64,000 bases of DNA, from positions 186,001-250,000 of the forward strand of contig CAMAXE010000001.1 in NCBI GenBank assembly GCA_945862145.1, in the 5' to 3' direction. The notes under the pieces were generated by a model that worked only from the letters and a program-made list of their open reading frames with translations, was not told the DNA's origin and did no database searches. The position numbers and the translations under genes are program-made. The stretch is from Klebsiella pneumoniae. GTDB lineage: Bacteria; Pseudomonadota; Gammaproteobacteria; Pseudomonadales; UBA5518. Of this stretch, positions 10,205 to 20,120 are shown piece by piece. Position 1 is the first letter of the stretch, and each line of letters begins with the position of its first letter.

Positions 10205-11122
10205 GTGCAGCAGATCATCGACCGGACAGTGCAGAACATCGGCGGCGTTCTGCTTGGCAAGGAGCGGCAGATCCGGCTGGCGCTGTGTGCGCTCTTCGCG
10301 CGCGGGCACCTGCTGATCGAGGACCTGCCCGGCATGGGCAAGACCACGCTCGCGCATGCACTGGCGCGAGCGCTCGGGTTGTCGTTCTCGCGGGTCCAGT
10401 TCACCAGTGACATGCTGCCGGGCGATATCCTCGGCGTTTCGATCTTCGAGCAGTCGAGCGGCAGCTTCAGCTTTCACCCGGGACCGATTTTCACCGAGGT
10501 CCTGTTGGCCGACGAGATCAACCGCACATCGCCCAAGACGCAGAGCGCGCTTCTCGAGGCGATGGCCGAACGGCAGGTAACGGTCGAGGGTGAGACACGC
10601 CCGCTTCCGCATCAGTTTTTTGTCATCGCCACGCAGAACCCGGTAACTCAGGCGGGTACATTTCCGCTGCCGGAGTCGCAACTCGACCGGTTTCTCATGC
10701 GGATCGCGATCGGCTATCCCGACCGCGGTTCGGAACGGGCCATGCTGACCGGCCGCGCCGGAGGTGCTGTCCTCGAGACGCTCGCCCCCAGCCTCGCGCG
10801 CGAGGACCTTGCCGCGATACAGTCGAGCGCCGCCGAGGTGAAGACCGCGGACATGTTGCTCGACTACGTCCAGAGGCTCACCGAGTACACCCGCACCGCG
10901 CCGGAATTTGTCCACGGGCTGTCTCCACGCGGAGCCATCGCGCTGGTCGCAGCGGCTCGCGTGTGGGCCTATATGGAAGGACGCGGCCACGTGGTGCCTG
11001 AGGACGTGCAGTCGGTGCTTCCCGCAGTGGCGGCGCACCGCCTGCGCGGGGCCGCGGACTTCGCAGGCGACGGACTCGCCTTGGTCGAGCGACTGCTCGC
11101 GCGGGTCGACGTTTTCGGATGA
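10205..11122 (+). CDS. MoxR family AAA+ ATPase
   Basis: A 305-residue AAA+ ATPase. The Walker A loop reads EDLPGMGKTTLA (near residue 40), Walker B VLLADEINRTSPKTQSALLE, and sensor 1 ATQNP. MoxR ATPases work as chaperone-like factors, usually with DUF58 and VWA-domain proteins encoded next door. The start is a GTG at 10205 behind GGCAGGG. The stop overlaps the DUF58 start (ATGA). No VWA-domain gene follows, so this is the short MoxR-DUF58-transglutaminase form. Confidence 0.92.
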   Translation: MQQIIDRTVQNIGGVLLGKERQIRLALCALFARGHLLIEDLPGMGKTTLAHALARALGLSFSRVQFTSDMLPGDILGVSIFEQSSGSFSFHPGPIFTEVLLADEINRTSPKTQSALLEAMAERQVTVEGETRPLPHQFFVIATQNPVTQAGTFPLPESQLDRFLMRIAIGYPDRGSERAMLTGRAGGAVLETLAPSLAREDLAAIQSSAAEVKTADMLLDYVQRLTEYTRTAPEFVHGLSPRGAIALVAAARVWAYMEGRGHVVPEDVQSVLPAVAAHRLRGAADFAGDGLALVERLLARVDVFG

Positions 11123-12120
11123 GCGTCCTCGGGCGCGCGCGCGCCGCGCTGCGTGCTGCAGTCGAGGCGCGCTGGGAGCGCTGGCTCGCACGGCGTGTGC
11201 CTCCGGCACGCGAGATCCTGCTGGTGCAGGGCAACGTGTACATCATGCCCTCGGCGGCGGGTTTTGCGTTTTTCGCGTTGCTGCTTGCGATGCTGCTCGC
11301 CGGCATCAACTACGAGAACAACCTCGTCTTTGCGTTCACCTTCCTGCTGGGAGGGCTGTTCGTGGTGGCGGTGCTGCATACCTATGCCAACCTCGCGGGA
11401 CTGCGGCTCTCCGCGCTTTCGGTAAGGCCCGTGTTTGCCGGCGAGAGAGCCTCGTTCAGCGTGCACTTGCGCGATGAGGGGCATCGCAGTCACGACAACA
11501 TCGAGTTGTGGTGGCGGCAGGGTGAGCCTGCCGAGGCGCGGCTTGTCGCCGGGGGAGAGAACGTGTCTACGCTGCACCTGCCCGCGCCGCGCCGCGGCTG
11601 GCTCCGGCCCGGCCGCTTGCGCGTGCGCAGTTACTACCCGCTGGGATTGCTGCGCGCCTGGTCGTGGGTGGATTTCGATGTGGCGTGTCTGGTGTACCCG
11701 CGCCCGGCAGCGGTGGGCGCGTTTCCCGTGGACAGTGGCCGCTCAGACCAGGGCATTGCGACCCGGGACCCGGGGGCGGAGGAGTTCAGCGGCTTCCGGC
11801 GCTATGCACCGGGGGATCCGCTGCGTCACGTTGCCTGGCGTACGCTTGCCAAGGGCCAGCCGTTACAGATCCGGGAATACCTCAGTTTCGCTGATCGCAG
11901 CATCTGGCTCGATTGGGAGCAGACGCTCGGGGCAGGCGGTACGGAAGAGCGCCTGTCGCTGCTGTGCCGGTGGGTTCTGGAATTGCACCAGACCGACACA
12001 GAGTACGGACTGGTCTTGCCGGATACGCGTATCGAGCCGGCGTTGGGCGACATCCAACGTGATCGCGCGCTGGCGGCGCTGGCCGTGTTCGGACTTCCCG
12101 CCGGTAGGTGCTCGCCATGA
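11119..12120 (+). CDS. DUF58 domain-containing membrane protein
   Basis: A 333-residue protein with two membrane helices near residues 45-90 and a soluble C-terminal part that contains the DUF58 signature (EEFSGFRRYAPGDPLRHVAW, then LAKGQPLQIREY). DUF58 proteins are partners of MoxR ATPases; their biochemical role is not settled. The gene overlaps moxR by four bases upstream and the transglutaminase gene by four bases downstream, so the three products are probably made in fixed proportion from one message. Confidence 0.9.
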   Translation: MSVLGRARAALRAAVEARWERWLARRVPPAREILLVQGNVYIMPSAAGFAFFALLLAMLLAGINYENNLVFAFTFLLGGLFVVAVLHTYANLAGLRLSALSVRPVFAGERASFSVHLRDEGHRSHDNIELWWRQGEPAEARLVAGGENVSTLHLPAPRRGWLRPGRLRVRSYYPLGLLRAWSWVDFDVACLVYPRPAAVGAFPVDSGRSDQGIATRDPGAEEFSGFRRYAPGDPLRHVAWRTLAKGQPLQIREYLSFADRSIWLDWEQTLGAGGTEERLSLLCRWVLELHQTDTEYGLVLPDTRIEPALGDIQRDRALAALAVFGLPAGRCSP

Positions 12121-14159
12121 CGGCGCAGTTACCACGGCGCAGCCTCCTGTGGATCATGGGTGCGTTGGCGCTGGTCATCGCCCCTCATGCGCTGCACCTG
12201 CCGTTCTGGGTGTCCGTGGTGCCTGCGTTCGCATTCGCATGGCGCCTGCGGGTGTATCAGGGGCGCTGGCCGTTCCCGTCCGGCCCGGTACGCGCCTTGC
12301 TGGTGTTCGTGTCTTTTGCCGGGGTGGGTCTGGGGTTCAGGACCATCAACGGATTGGACCCCGCCGTGGCGCTGCTGGTGATTGCCGCTGGCCTCAAGAC
12401 CCTCGAGATGAAAGACCCCCGTGATTACACGGCGGCGTGTTTCGTGGGGTTTTTCCTGGCGAGCGCACAACTGCTCTTCGAGCAGGAAATTCACTACGCG
12501 CTGCTTGCGCTTGCAGGTCTTACAGGCATGACCGCCGCGCTGGTCGCTCGCCACCAGCGCGCGCCAGCCCAGGGTTTTCCCACACCGCTCGCCCTCGCGG
12601 CGCGCTTGCTGGCACAGGCCCTGCCGTTGATGCTGGTGTTGTTCGTGGTGTTTCCCCGGATCGCGCCCTTGTGGTCGCTGCCGCAAAGCAAGAGTGCGGC
12701 GCGCACCGGTCCCTCGGACACCATGGCGCCCGGGGATATCGCCCATCTCGGTAATTCCAGCGCCCTGGCATTCCGGGTCAGTTTCGCGGATCCGGTGCCT
12801 GCTCAGCGCGAACTCTACTGGCGCGGGTTGGTGCTTTCGCAATTCGACGGCCGGGAGTGGAGCGTGCCTGGATTTGCGCGTATGGAGGCCGATCTCGCGC
12901 TGCGCGGTTTGCGCAAGGTCGCCGTACGCGAGCCCGGCTTTCTGCCCGGCGGGAACCGCACCCGTTACTCGGTGATCCTCGAGCCCAGCAACCGCCAGTG
13001 GGCCTATGCGCTCGGCTATCCGCTCAGTTACGACGACACGCTTCGCATTGGCGGCGATTTTCGCCTGATCAGCACCTCGATGGTGACCCAGCGCAAAGGC
13101 TATCGCGTGAGCTCTGATCTCGCAGCGGTACTCGAGCCGCAATTGCACCCCTTGCGTCGCGCGCTGGAGTTGCGGCTTCCCGAGGGTTTCAATCCCAGGG
13201 CGGTCGCGATGGCCCGCGACTGGCGTGCGGCGGCAGCCTCCGATGAGGCCTTCATCGACCGCGCGCTGCAGTGGTTTCGTGACGAGGATTTTTTTTACAC
13301 GCTGAATCCGCCGCTGCTCGGGCGTGACAGCGTCGATGATTTTCTCTTCGGGGAGCGGCGCGGCTTCTGCGAGCACTATGCCAGCGCCTTCACGGTGATG
13401 TTGCGGGCCGCCGGCATCCCCGCACGTGTGGTGGTGGGTTACCAGGGAGGCGAGCGCAATCCCTACGAAAACTATCTGCTCGTGCATGAATTCGATGCGC
13501 ATGCCTGGACTGAAGCCTGGCTTGCGGGGCGCGGCTGGGTGCGTCTCGACGCCACTGCTGCGGTCGCACCGGGGCGGGTGGAATCTGGCCTTGGTGAGGC
13601 GGTCGGAGACGAGTTCCTGTCGGATTCGCCGCTGGCTTTCGAGCGCTACCGCGGCGTGCCCTTGATTGCGTTGATCCGCATGCGCTGGGATCTGGTGACC
13701 TACCAATGGGCACGACTGGTGCTCGAGTACGATACCGAGCGCCAGGTGGCGTTGCTCAGTCGCCTGCTGGGTGGTCTGAGCCCCGCTCGCCTCGTGGCCG
13801 CGATGCTGGCTGCGGGGGCGCTCGCACTGCTTCTGGTGGTGCTAAGCCTCTTCGGGGCACGCCTGCGGCAACCGCGCGAGCCTCACACCGAAGCCTATCT
13901 CCGGATGTGCGCTCGACTCGCTCGCACCGGTTTGCCACGCGCCCCCGGCGAGGGACCGATTGCCTATGCCGCGCGCGTTGCCACGGCGCGGCCCGAGCTG
14001 GCCGCAGCAGTGCAGGGCATCACTGACGATTTCGTCGCCCTCGGTTATGCTTCGGCCACGCAACACGGATTGCTTGCGCGTTTGCGCAGAGCAAGCCTGA
14101 GTTTCCGCGCCAGTGCCTGGCTATCGGACAACCTTCCATCCGGGACCCTCCGTTCATGA
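12117..14159 (+). CDS. TgpA-like transglutaminase-fold membrane protein
   Basis: A 680-residue inner-membrane protein. About six helices occupy the first 190 residues, followed by a large periplasmic transglutaminase-like domain and a membrane helix near residue 565 (LVAAMLAAGALALLLVVLS). The catalytic Cys, His and Asp are visible in RRGFCEHYASAFTVMLRAAG and LVHEFDAHAWTEAWL with the following RLDAT. The family includes P. aeruginosa TgpA, reported as essential. ATG at 12117 overlaps the DUF58 stop and follows GGTAGGTG; a GTG at 12108 adds three residues. The stop overlaps the next start (ATGA). Confidence 0.9.
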   Translation: MTAQLPRRSLLWIMGALALVIAPHALHLPFWVSVVPAFAFAWRLRVYQGRWPFPSGPVRALLVFVSFAGVGLGFRTINGLDPAVALLVIAAGLKTLEMKDPRDYTAACFVGFFLASAQLLFEQEIHYALLALAGLTGMTAALVARHQRAPAQGFPTPLALAARLLAQALPLMLVLFVVFPRIAPLWSLPQSKSAARTGPSDTMAPGDIAHLGNSSALAFRVSFADPVPAQRELYWRGLVLSQFDGREWSVPGFARMEADLALRGLRKVAVREPGFLPGGNRTRYSVILEPSNRQWAYALGYPLSYDDTLRIGGDFRLISTSMVTQRKGYRVSSDLAAVLEPQLHPLRRALELRLPEGFNPRAVAMARDWRAAAASDEAFIDRALQWFRDEDFFYTLNPPLLGRDSVDDFLFGERRGFCEHYASAFTVMLRAAGIPARVVVGYQGGERNPYENYLLVHEFDAHAWTEAWLAGRGWVRLDATAAVAPGRVESGLGEAVGDEFLSDSPLAFERYRGVPLIALIRMRWDLVTYQWARLVLEYDTERQVALLSRLLGGLSPARLVAAMLAAGALALLLVVLSLFGARLRQPREPHTEAYLRMCARLARTGLPRAPGEGPIAYAARVATARPELAAAVQGITDDFVALGYASATQHGLLARLRRASLSFRASAWLSDNLPSGTLRS

Positions 14160-15199
14160 GTGATCTTCTGCAGCGTCTTCTCAGCACCCGGCCGTGGCTT
14201 CTCGCCGATGGTGCCACCGGCACCAACCTGTTTGCGATGGGCCTGCAGACCGGCGATCCGCCCGAGGCCTGGAACATCGACCATCCCGACCGGATCGCGG
14301 CCAATTACCGCAGCTTCATCGAAGCCGGTGCCGACATCATTCTCACCAACAGCTTCGGCGGTAACCGCTACCGACTGAAACTCCACGCTAACGAGGGACG
14401 GGTGGCGGAATTCAATGAGGCCGCAGCCCGTATCGCGCGCGAGGTGGTGCGCGAGAGCGGCCGCGAGGTTGTGGTGGCGGGTTCCATTGGCCCCACCGGC
14501 GAGATCTACGCCCCCATAGGGCCGCTGGAGATCGCAGACGCCCGCGAGGCATTTCGCGAGCAGGCCGAGGCGCTGGTGCGCGGCGGGGCGGATGTGCTCT
14601 GGGTCGAGACCATTTCCTCGCACGAGGAAATGGAGGCGGCCGTCGAGGGCGCATCCGGGCTCGGTTGCCCGGTCGTCTGCACCATGAGCTTTGATACCAA
14701 CGGCCGCACCATGATGGGGCTCGCGCCGGGCGACGTTGCCGCCACCGTGGCCGCGCTGCCCCACCCGCCGCTAGGTTGCGGAAGCAACTGTGGCGTCGGG
14801 CCATCGGAGACCGTGTTAAGCGTGCTCAACATGGCGCGCGGTGCGACGCCGGATCAGGTGATCGTTGCCAAGGGAAACTGCGGCATCCCCCAGTGGGCCG
14901 GTGGCCACATCGTCTACGACGGCACGCCAGAATTGATGGCGGACTACGCGCGCTTTGCCTATGCCGCCGGTGCACGCATCATCGGCGGCTGCTGTGGCAC
15001 CACGCCCGAGCATCTGCGAGCCATGCGCGCGGCGCTTGCGGCCTGCACGACACCTCCTACAGCGCCCTCGCTGGACGATATCCTCGCCAGGCTCGGCGAT
15101 GTGACCAACGGCGCCAAGGCGCAATATGGTGGCGATCTCACGGTGGCCGGTGGCAGCGTCTCGGGTGGCGGCGCGCGCAGGCCGCGACGCGCCCGGTGA
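14156..15199 (+). CDS. Betaine-homocysteine-type S-methyltransferase
   Basis: A 347-residue TIM-barrel enzyme that transfers a methyl group, most likely from a betaine-type donor, to homocysteine to give methionine. The zinc-binding cysteines of the family are present: GSNCGVGP in the middle and GGCCGTTPEH near the C-terminus. LADGATGTNLF opens the barrel and ILTNSFGGNRYRL follows. It overlaps the transglutaminase gene by four bases, an unexpected partner. It may act together with MetZ 4 kb upstream. The donor cannot be read from sequence; dimethylsulfoniopropionate or S-methylmethionine are alternatives. The C-terminal tail is arginine-rich and unconserved. Confidence 0.82.
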   Translation: MSDLLQRLLSTRPWLLADGATGTNLFAMGLQTGDPPEAWNIDHPDRIAANYRSFIEAGADIILTNSFGGNRYRLKLHANEGRVAEFNEAAARIAREVVRESGREVVVAGSIGPTGEIYAPIGPLEIADAREAFREQAEALVRGGADVLWVETISSHEEMEAAVEGASGLGCPVVCTMSFDTNGRTMMGLAPGDVAATVAALPHPPLGCGSNCGVGPSETVLSVLNMARGATPDQVIVAKGNCGIPQWAGGHIVYDGTPELMADYARFAYAAGARIIGGCCGTTPEHLRAMRAALAACTTPPTAPSLDDILARLGDVTNGAKAQYGGDLTVAGGSVSGGGARRPRRAR

Positions 15200-15244
15200 G
15201 TTCAGGTTGCGGCGCCTCAGAGTTCCGCGCGCCAGGGCGAGCGT

Positions 15245-16438
15245 TCAGTCGAGCAGGAATTCCCCGCAGCGGCCTCGCATGCAATGGTTCGACGCGCTCG
15301 CTGCGCCGTAGCCGCCGGCGTTCATCAGCGCGATCAGATCGCCTTCTTCCAGCGGCGGCAGTTCCACATCCTCGGCGAGGATGTCGATGGCCTCGTTGAT
15401 GTTTCCGGTGACGGTGTGGCGCTGGGGTGTTCCCGAGCGTCGCGTTAAGGGTGCCACGATGAACGGTGTCTGGTAGTAGGCCCAGAGGTTCTGCAGGTTG
15501 AGCCCGGCGTTCACACCCGCGAACAGTACGCCGCCTTTTTCCTCGAGTGTGTTGAGCTCACAGATGAGGGTGCCGGCGTCTTTCATCAAGTAATCGCCGG
15601 GTTCCAGATGAACCTCGAGGCCGCGTGGTTTCAGGTGACGGGCGATCAGCGCTGCCCAGGCATCGAGGTCGAGCGGCTCACGGTCTGCCGTGATCTGCGT
15701 GCCCATGCCGCCGCCGATATCCACCGTGTCCAGAGCCGGGCAGCGGTCCATGAACCAGGCGCTGTTTTCCAGCGCTGCGTCCAGCCGCGGCAGGTCCTGG
15801 GTGAGGTAGCCGTAGCCGAAGTGGAAGTGCAGTTGCGTGACGGGCATCCCGAAGGAGGCGGCCACCGCCAGAGCCTCCTCGAAACGATCCTGGTAGACGC
15901 CGAACTTGCTCGGCTTCTCGCCGGCGTAATGGACTCCCTCGTGGTAGCCGGCGCCGACCCGCGGATTGATGCGGATGCCGATGGCGCGCCCGGGGCTGCG
16001 TTCACCGAGCCGCCGTATGGTCGATATGGCATCACAATTGACATGCACGCCGGGATGGCGCGCCAGCACCTCGAGGTCGGCGTTGGACACGGCATGTCCG
16101 GTAAACGAGATGTCGCTCTCGCCAAAGCCGCGCTCGAGGGCGTACTCCACCTCAGCCGGCGAGCAGACGTCGATGCCGCAGAGGTCCCACGCCCGCATGC
16201 GTTCTACCAGCGGCGCAAAGCGGTTCGCCTTGATCGCGTAGAAAACGCGGTGCCGCATGCCGGCACCGCTGAGTGCGGCGTTAAGTCGCTCGAGATTCGC
16301 GCGCACCCGCGCCGCGCTGTAGACGAAAAACGGTGTCTCGCGCCCGGCTGCGAACGCGTTCAGATCTCTGCCGCCAACGTGCAGCCGCTCCCGCTCATAG
16401 CCGCGACCCTCACGCTCCCACCATGCCGGTTCGCTCAT
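15245..16438 (-). CDS. LysA-like fold-type III PLP decarboxylase, atypical active site
   Basis: A 397-residue alanine-racemase-barrel decarboxylase of the LysA/ornithine decarboxylase family. The PLP-lysine motif FYAIKANRF and the phosphate-binding glycines VDIGGGMGTQ are intact. Three usual LysA hallmarks differ: the CESGD cysteine motif reads NEAID, EPGR reads EPGD, and the SSNYNSRPR end reads SASNHCMRGR. The enzyme is therefore likely to act on a substrate other than meso-diaminopimelate, or to be a strongly diverged LysA. The ATG at 16438 is followed directly by WWEREGRGYERERL. It lies 25 bases after acnB on the same strand and could be its co-transcribed partner. Confidence 0.75.
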   Translation of the reverse strand: MSEPAWWEREGRGYERERLHVGGRDLNAFAAGRETPFFVYSAARVRANLERLNAALSGAGMRHRVFYAIKANRFAPLVERMRAWDLCGIDVCSPAEVEYALERGFGESDISFTGHAVSNADLEVLARHPGVHVNCDAISTIRRLGERSPGRAIGIRINPRVGAGYHEGVHYAGEKPSKFGVYQDRFEEALAVAASFGMPVTQLHFHFGYGYLTQDLPRLDAALENSAWFMDRCPALDTVDIGGGMGTQITADREPLDLDAWAALIARHLKPRGLEVHLEPGDYLMKDAGTLICELNTLEEKGGVLFAGVNAGLNLQNLWAYYQTPFIVAPLTRRSGTPQRHTVTGNINEAIDILAEDVELPPLEEGDLIALMNAGGYGAASASNHCMRGRCGEFLLD

Positions 16439-16463
16439 CGCCCCGGCCTCCCGGTCACGACGC

Positions 16464-19085
16464 TCACGCCATCGACACCTCGGTGATTTCCACCGCGGCG
16501 ATCCGCTTGCCGTCCTCGGCCCCTTTCTGGAAGGACTCGATCTCGTCGAAGTTGAGGTAGCGGTAGATCTCGCTTGCCATGGCATCGAGTCGCTCGGCGT
16601 ATTCGAGGTACTCCGCCACGCTGGGCAGACGCCCGAGTATCGCGCCCACTGCGGCGAGTTCCGCTGATGTGAGGTACACGTTCGCGCCCTCGCCGAGGCG
16701 ATTCGGGAAGTTGCGGGTAGAGGTGGACAGCACGGTGGAGCCCGCCGCAACCCGGGCCTGGTTGCCCATGCACAGCGAGCAGCCAGGCATCTCGGTGCGG
16801 GCGCCGACGCGGCCGTAGATGCTGTAATAGCCTTCCTGCATCAGGGCGTGCTCGTCCATGCGCGTGGGCGGAGCGATCCACAGCCGCGTGGGGAGGATGC
16901 CCTTGAATTTCTCCAGCAATTTGCCGGCCGCGCGGTAGTGGCCGATGTTGGTCATGCAGGAGCCGATGAAGACTTCGTCCACCTTGTCGCCAGCCACCGA
17001 ACTGAGGAGCCTCGCGTCATCAGGATCGTTTGGCGCGCAGACTACGGGTTCGGTGACCTCGGCGAGATCGATCTCGATCACTTCCGCGTATTCCGCGTCG
17101 GCGTCGGCTGCGAGCAAGGCCGGTTCGGCGAGCCAGGCCTCCATGGCGCATGCGCGGCGCTCGAGGGTGCGCGGATCGCCATAGCCCTGGCTCACCATCC
17201 AGCGCAGCAGGGTGATGTTCGACCTCAGGTACTCGGCGATGGTCGCCTCTGAGAGCTTGATGGTGCAGCCGGCCGCCGAGCGCTCGGCAGAGGCATCCGA
17301 GAGCTCGAAAGCCTGCTCGACCGTGAGGTCTTCGAGTCCCTCGATCTCCAGGATGCGGCCGGAAAACGCGTTTATCTTGCCCTTTTTGGCGACGGTCAGC
17401 AGTCCCTGCTTGATGCCGTAGTAGGGGATCGCATGCACCAGATCACGGAGCGTGATCCCCGGTTGCATCTTGCCCTTGAAGCGCACCAGAACCGATTCGG
17501 GCATGTCGAGCGGCATCACGCCCGTGGCAGCAGCGAAGGCCACCAGGCCAGAGCCCGCGGGGAACGAGATGCCGATCGGGAAGCGGGTGTGCGAGTCACC
17601 GCCGGTACCGACGGTATCCGGGAGCAGCATGCGGTTCAGCCAACTGTGGATGATGCCGTCGCCCGGGCGCAGCGAGACCCCGCCGCGGGTCATGATGAAA
17701 TCAGGCAGCGTGTGCTGGGTCTCGATGTCGACCGGCTTCGGGTAAGCGGCGGTGTGGCAGAAGCTCTGCATCACCAGATCCGCGGAGAAGCCGAGGCAGG
17801 CGAGGTCTTTCAGTTCATCGCGCGTCATGGGGCCGGTGGTGTCCTGCGAGCCCACGGTGGTCATATGGGGTTCGCAGTAGGTGCCGGGGCGCACGCCCTC
17901 GACGCCGCAGGCGCGGCCGACCATTTTCTGCGCCAGCGTGAATCCCTTGTTGCTCGCAGCCGGCAGCTGCGGCGTGCGGAACAGGGTGGAGGCGGGCAGG
18001 CCAAGCTCCTTGCGGGCCTTCAGCGTGAGTCCGCGGCCGACGATAAGGTTGATGCGGCCGCCTGCTCTCACCTCATCGAGCAGCACATCGGACTTCAATT
18101 CAAACGTTGAGAGCACCTCGCCGGTGGCCGCGTTCAGGATCTTGCCGTCATACGGGCGGATCTCGATCACATCGCCCATGGCGATGCGATCGACGGATGC
18201 CTCGAACACCAGCGCGCCCGCGTCCTCCATGGTGTTGTAGAAAATCGGGGCGACCTTGCTGCCGAAGCACACGCCGCCGGTACGCTTGTTGGGGATGCCC
18301 GGAATGTCATCGCCGAAGAACCACAGCACCGAGTTGGTGGCGGATTTCCGGCTGGACCCCGTGCCGACTACATCGCCGACAAAGGATATCGGGAGCCCTT
18401 TGGTCTGCAATGCTGCGATCTGTTTGAGGGGGCCGATGGCGCCGTGCTCGTCCGGCTCGATGCCATCGCGGCGCATCTTGTACATGGCGAGCGCATGGAG
18501 CGGGATGTCGGGGCGGCTCCAGGCGTCGGTGGCGGGAGAGAGGTCGTCGGTGTTGGTCTCGCCGCTCACCTTGAAGACGATGGTTTTCATCGATTCCGGT
18601 ACGGCTGGGCGGCGAGTGAACCATTCGCCCTCGGCCCAGGAGTGCAGCACTTCGCTGGCGTGTGGGTTACCCGTCTTGTGCATCTCGGCGACATCATGGA
18701 AGGCGTCGAACATGAGCAAGGTGCCCTTCAGTTCCGCCGCCGCCAGCGCGCCCAACTCGGTGTCGTCCAGCGCCTCGACAAGGGTGCCGATGTTGTAGCC
18801 CCCCAGCATGTCGCCGAGCAGGCGGACGGCCCGGGCGCGGTCGATGAGCGGCGAACTCGCCTGCCGGCGCACGATCGCGCTCAGGAAGGCGGCCTTGACG
18901 TAGGCGGCTTCGTCCACGCCGGGCGGTACGCGGTTGGTGATCAGCTCCAGCAGGAAGTTTTCCTCACCGGCCGGCGGGGCCTTCAGCAGCTCGACCAGTT
19001 CGGTGGTCCAGCCGGCATTCAGCGGTTTCGGCGGGATGCCCTGAGCGGCGCGCTCGGCGGCGTGTTGGCGATAGGCTTCGAGCAC
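16464..19085 (-). CDS. acnB: Bifunctional aconitate hydratase 2 / 2-methylisocitrate dehydratase AcnB
   Basis: An 873-residue aconitase B, converting citrate to isocitrate in the TCA cycle and able to act in the methylcitrate cycle. The [4Fe-4S] cluster cysteines are seen in VFIGSCMTN and [10 protein letters not shown]. The N-terminal HEAT-like domain ([20 protein letters not shown]) and swivel domain are in the AcnB order. The start is a GTG at 19085, matching the conserved beginning (M/V)[15 protein letters not shown], with AGGAG a few bases upstream. A perfect TATAAT lies about 50 bases upstream. The gene precedes a LysA-like decarboxylase. Confidence 0.96.
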   Translation of the reverse strand: MLEAYRQHAAERAAQGIPPKPLNAGWTTELVELLKAPPAGEENFLLELITNRVPPGVDEAAYVKAAFLSAIVRRQASSPLIDRARAVRLLGDMLGGYNIGTLVEALDDTELGALAAAELKGTLLMFDAFHDVAEMHKTGNPHASEVLHSWAEGEWFTRRPAVPESMKTIVFKVSGETNTDDLSPATDAWSRPDIPLHALAMYKMRRDGIEPDEHGAIGPLKQIAALQTKGLPISFVGDVVGTGSSRKSATNSVLWFFGDDIPGIPNKRTGGVCFGSKVAPIFYNTMEDAGALVFEASVDRIAMGDVIEIRPYDGKILNAATGEVLSTFELKSDVLLDEVRAGGRINLIVGRGLTLKARKELGLPASTLFRTPQLPAASNKGFTLAQKMVGRACGVEGVRPGTYCEPHMTTVGSQDTTGPMTRDELKDLACLGFSADLVMQSFCHTAAYPKPVDIETQHTLPDFIMTRGGVSLRPGDGIIHSWLNRMLLPDTVGTGGDSHTRFPIGISFPAGSGLVAFAAATGVMPLDMPESVLVRFKGKMQPGITLRDLVHAIPYYGIKQGLLTVAKKGKINAFSGRILEIEGLEDLTVEQAFELSDASAERSAAGCTIKLSEATIAEYLRSNITLLRWMVSQGYGDPRTLERRACAMEAWLAEPALLAADADAEYAEVIEIDLAEVTEPVVCAPNDPDDARLLSSVAGDKVDEVFIGSCMTNIGHYRAAGKLLEKFKGILPTRLWIAPPTRMDEHALMQEGYYSIYGRVGARTEMPGCSLCMGNQARVAAGSTVLSTSTRNFPNRLGEGANVYLTSAELAAVGAILGRLPSVAEYLEYAERLDAMASEIYRYLNFDEIESFQKGAEDGKRIAAVEITEVSMA

Positions 19086-19135
19086 GGCGATTCTCCTCGC
19101 GTGATGGCGGGCCGGGCGGCCCACGGTGCGTAGGG

Positions 19136-19141
19136 ATTATA
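19136..19141 (-). promoter_or_regulatory. Probable -10 element of the acnB promoter
   Basis: On the minus strand the bases read TATAAT, a perfect sigma-70 -10 hexamer, about 50 bases before the acnB GTG start. No good -35 hexamer is found 16-18 bases upstream (ACGTCA at 17), so an activator or extended contacts would be needed. The hexamer is rare in such GC-rich DNA. Confidence 0.5.
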
Positions 19142-19361
19142 GTGCAGCGACATGGCTGTGACGTAGCTGCCGGCGCCTATGAGGGATCTGCAATGGGGGG
19201 CCTCGTGATTGCTTGCCAGTCAGGATGAGGAATATCTCCCGCAGCGCCCGAGGGACAAAGTGCCCTGTCTGGAGAGGCCAGAGGGTTTCATTGCCGAGGC
19301 CTAGGTGATCCGTCATGGGTGACGCGCTGACGCGCGCGAGAGTTGCGGGCCGGGGCGTAGC

Positions 19362-19394
19362 GCTCCCGGCGCAGCGAGCAGCCGCACCGGGAGC
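19362..19394 (-). terminator. Possible hairpin downstream of ppiB
   Basis: Perfect 8-base arms (GCTCCCGG and CCGGGAGC) enclose a 17-base loop, 8 bases after the ppiB stop codon in the direction of transcription. There is no T-run on the far side, so it is not a classical intrinsic terminator; it could stabilise the 3' end or assist Rho. Confidence 0.35.
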
Positions 19395-19402
19395 ATCCTG
19401 AC

Positions 19403-19894
19403 TCAACTGATAGTCACGCGCTCGATGGTGACGGTCTCCTCCGGCACATCGTCGTGGCTGCCGCGACGGCCGGTTTTGACGGCTTTTATCTTTTCGACCA
19501 CCTCCATGCCCGACACGACCTTGCCGAACACCGCATAGCCCCAGCCCTGTGGCGAGGGCGAGCGGTGGTTGAGGAATTCATTGTCGCTCACGTTGATGAA
19601 AAACTGCGCTGTGGCCGAGTGCGGGTCGTTGGTACGCGCCATCGCGATGGTGCCCGCGGTGTTCTTCAGGCCATTGTCGGCCTCGTTCTTGATCGCGGCG
19701 CGAGTGGTCTTCTGGCTCATGTCGGCAATCATGCCGCCACCCTGGATCATGAAGTTCTCGATCACCCGGTGGAAGATCGTGCCGTCAAAGAAGCCGTCCT
19801 TCGCATAAGTGAGAAAGTTTTCTACGGTCGCGGGCGCTTTCTCGGCGTCGAGTTCGAGGCCGATGTCGCCGAGACTGGTGTGCAGTGTGAGCAT
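19403..19894 (-). CDS. ppiB: Peptidyl-prolyl cis-trans isomerase, cyclophilin B type
   Basis: A 163-residue cytoplasmic cyclophilin. The family core is clear: [17 protein letters not shown], then [20 protein letters not shown] with the catalytic and substrate-binding residues, and [16 protein letters not shown]. The ATG at 19894 gives [11 protein letters not shown], which aligns with E. coli PpiB; an in-frame TTG four codons upstream is less likely. No signal peptide is present. It is divergent from glnS-cysS, the pseudomonad arrangement. Confidence 0.94.
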   Translation of the reverse strand: MLTLHTSLGDIGLELDAEKAPATVENFLTYAKDGFFDGTIFHRVIENFMIQGGGMIADMSQKTTRAAIKNEADNGLKNTAGTIAMARTNDPHSATAQFFINVSDNEFLNHRSPSPQGWGYAVFGKVVSGMEVVEKIKAVKTGRRGSHDDVPEETVTIERVTIS

Positions 19895-20086
19895 GATGTC
19901 CGCCAAGGGCTAATATAAGGGATAGGCATCATACCTGCGTATCGCCTTTCAGGCAGCCTGCAGCGGCGTGTCCGGAATGCCGATTTCGCCCGTCCGGAAC
20001 GGGTTGCAGCGGCGGTTGCTTGCGGACGTTTCAGGTGGCGTGAATAGTGCGAAGCGCCTCAAATGCCCCCGTCCGTGGCCCGGGTC

Positions 20087-20092
20087 TATACT
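20087..20092 (+). promoter_or_regulatory. Possible -10 element for glnS
   Basis: TATACT (five of six matches to TATAAT) stands 28 bases before the glnS ATG. No convincing -35 hexamer is seen at 16-18 bases upstream, and no Shine-Dalgarno sequence precedes the ATG, so both transcription and translation signals of glnS are weak to the eye. Confidence 0.35.
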
Positions 20093-20120
20093 TTGTGACC
20101 AGCCGCACGAATGACCCCTC

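Larger units (their letters stand above)
19086..19402. other. Intergenic region between acnB and ppiB
   Basis: About 317 bases with no convincing gene. The acnB end carries the promoter element described separately. A short minus-strand reading frame (19137-19406) runs through the region but has no recognisable domain and no ribosome-binding site. An inverted repeat, GCTCCCGG at 19362-19369 and CCGGGAGC at 19387-19394, lies just past the ppiB stop. Confidence 0.7.

Noticed and set aside
12129-13706. 525-codon minus-strand frame inside the transglutaminase gene
   Set aside because: Antisense to a gene with clear catalytic motifs; composition rich in Arg, His and Gln is typical of a shadow frame.
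19137-19406. 89-codon minus-strand frame between acnB and ppiB
   Set aside because: No ribosome-binding site or domain, and it contains the acnB promoter element.
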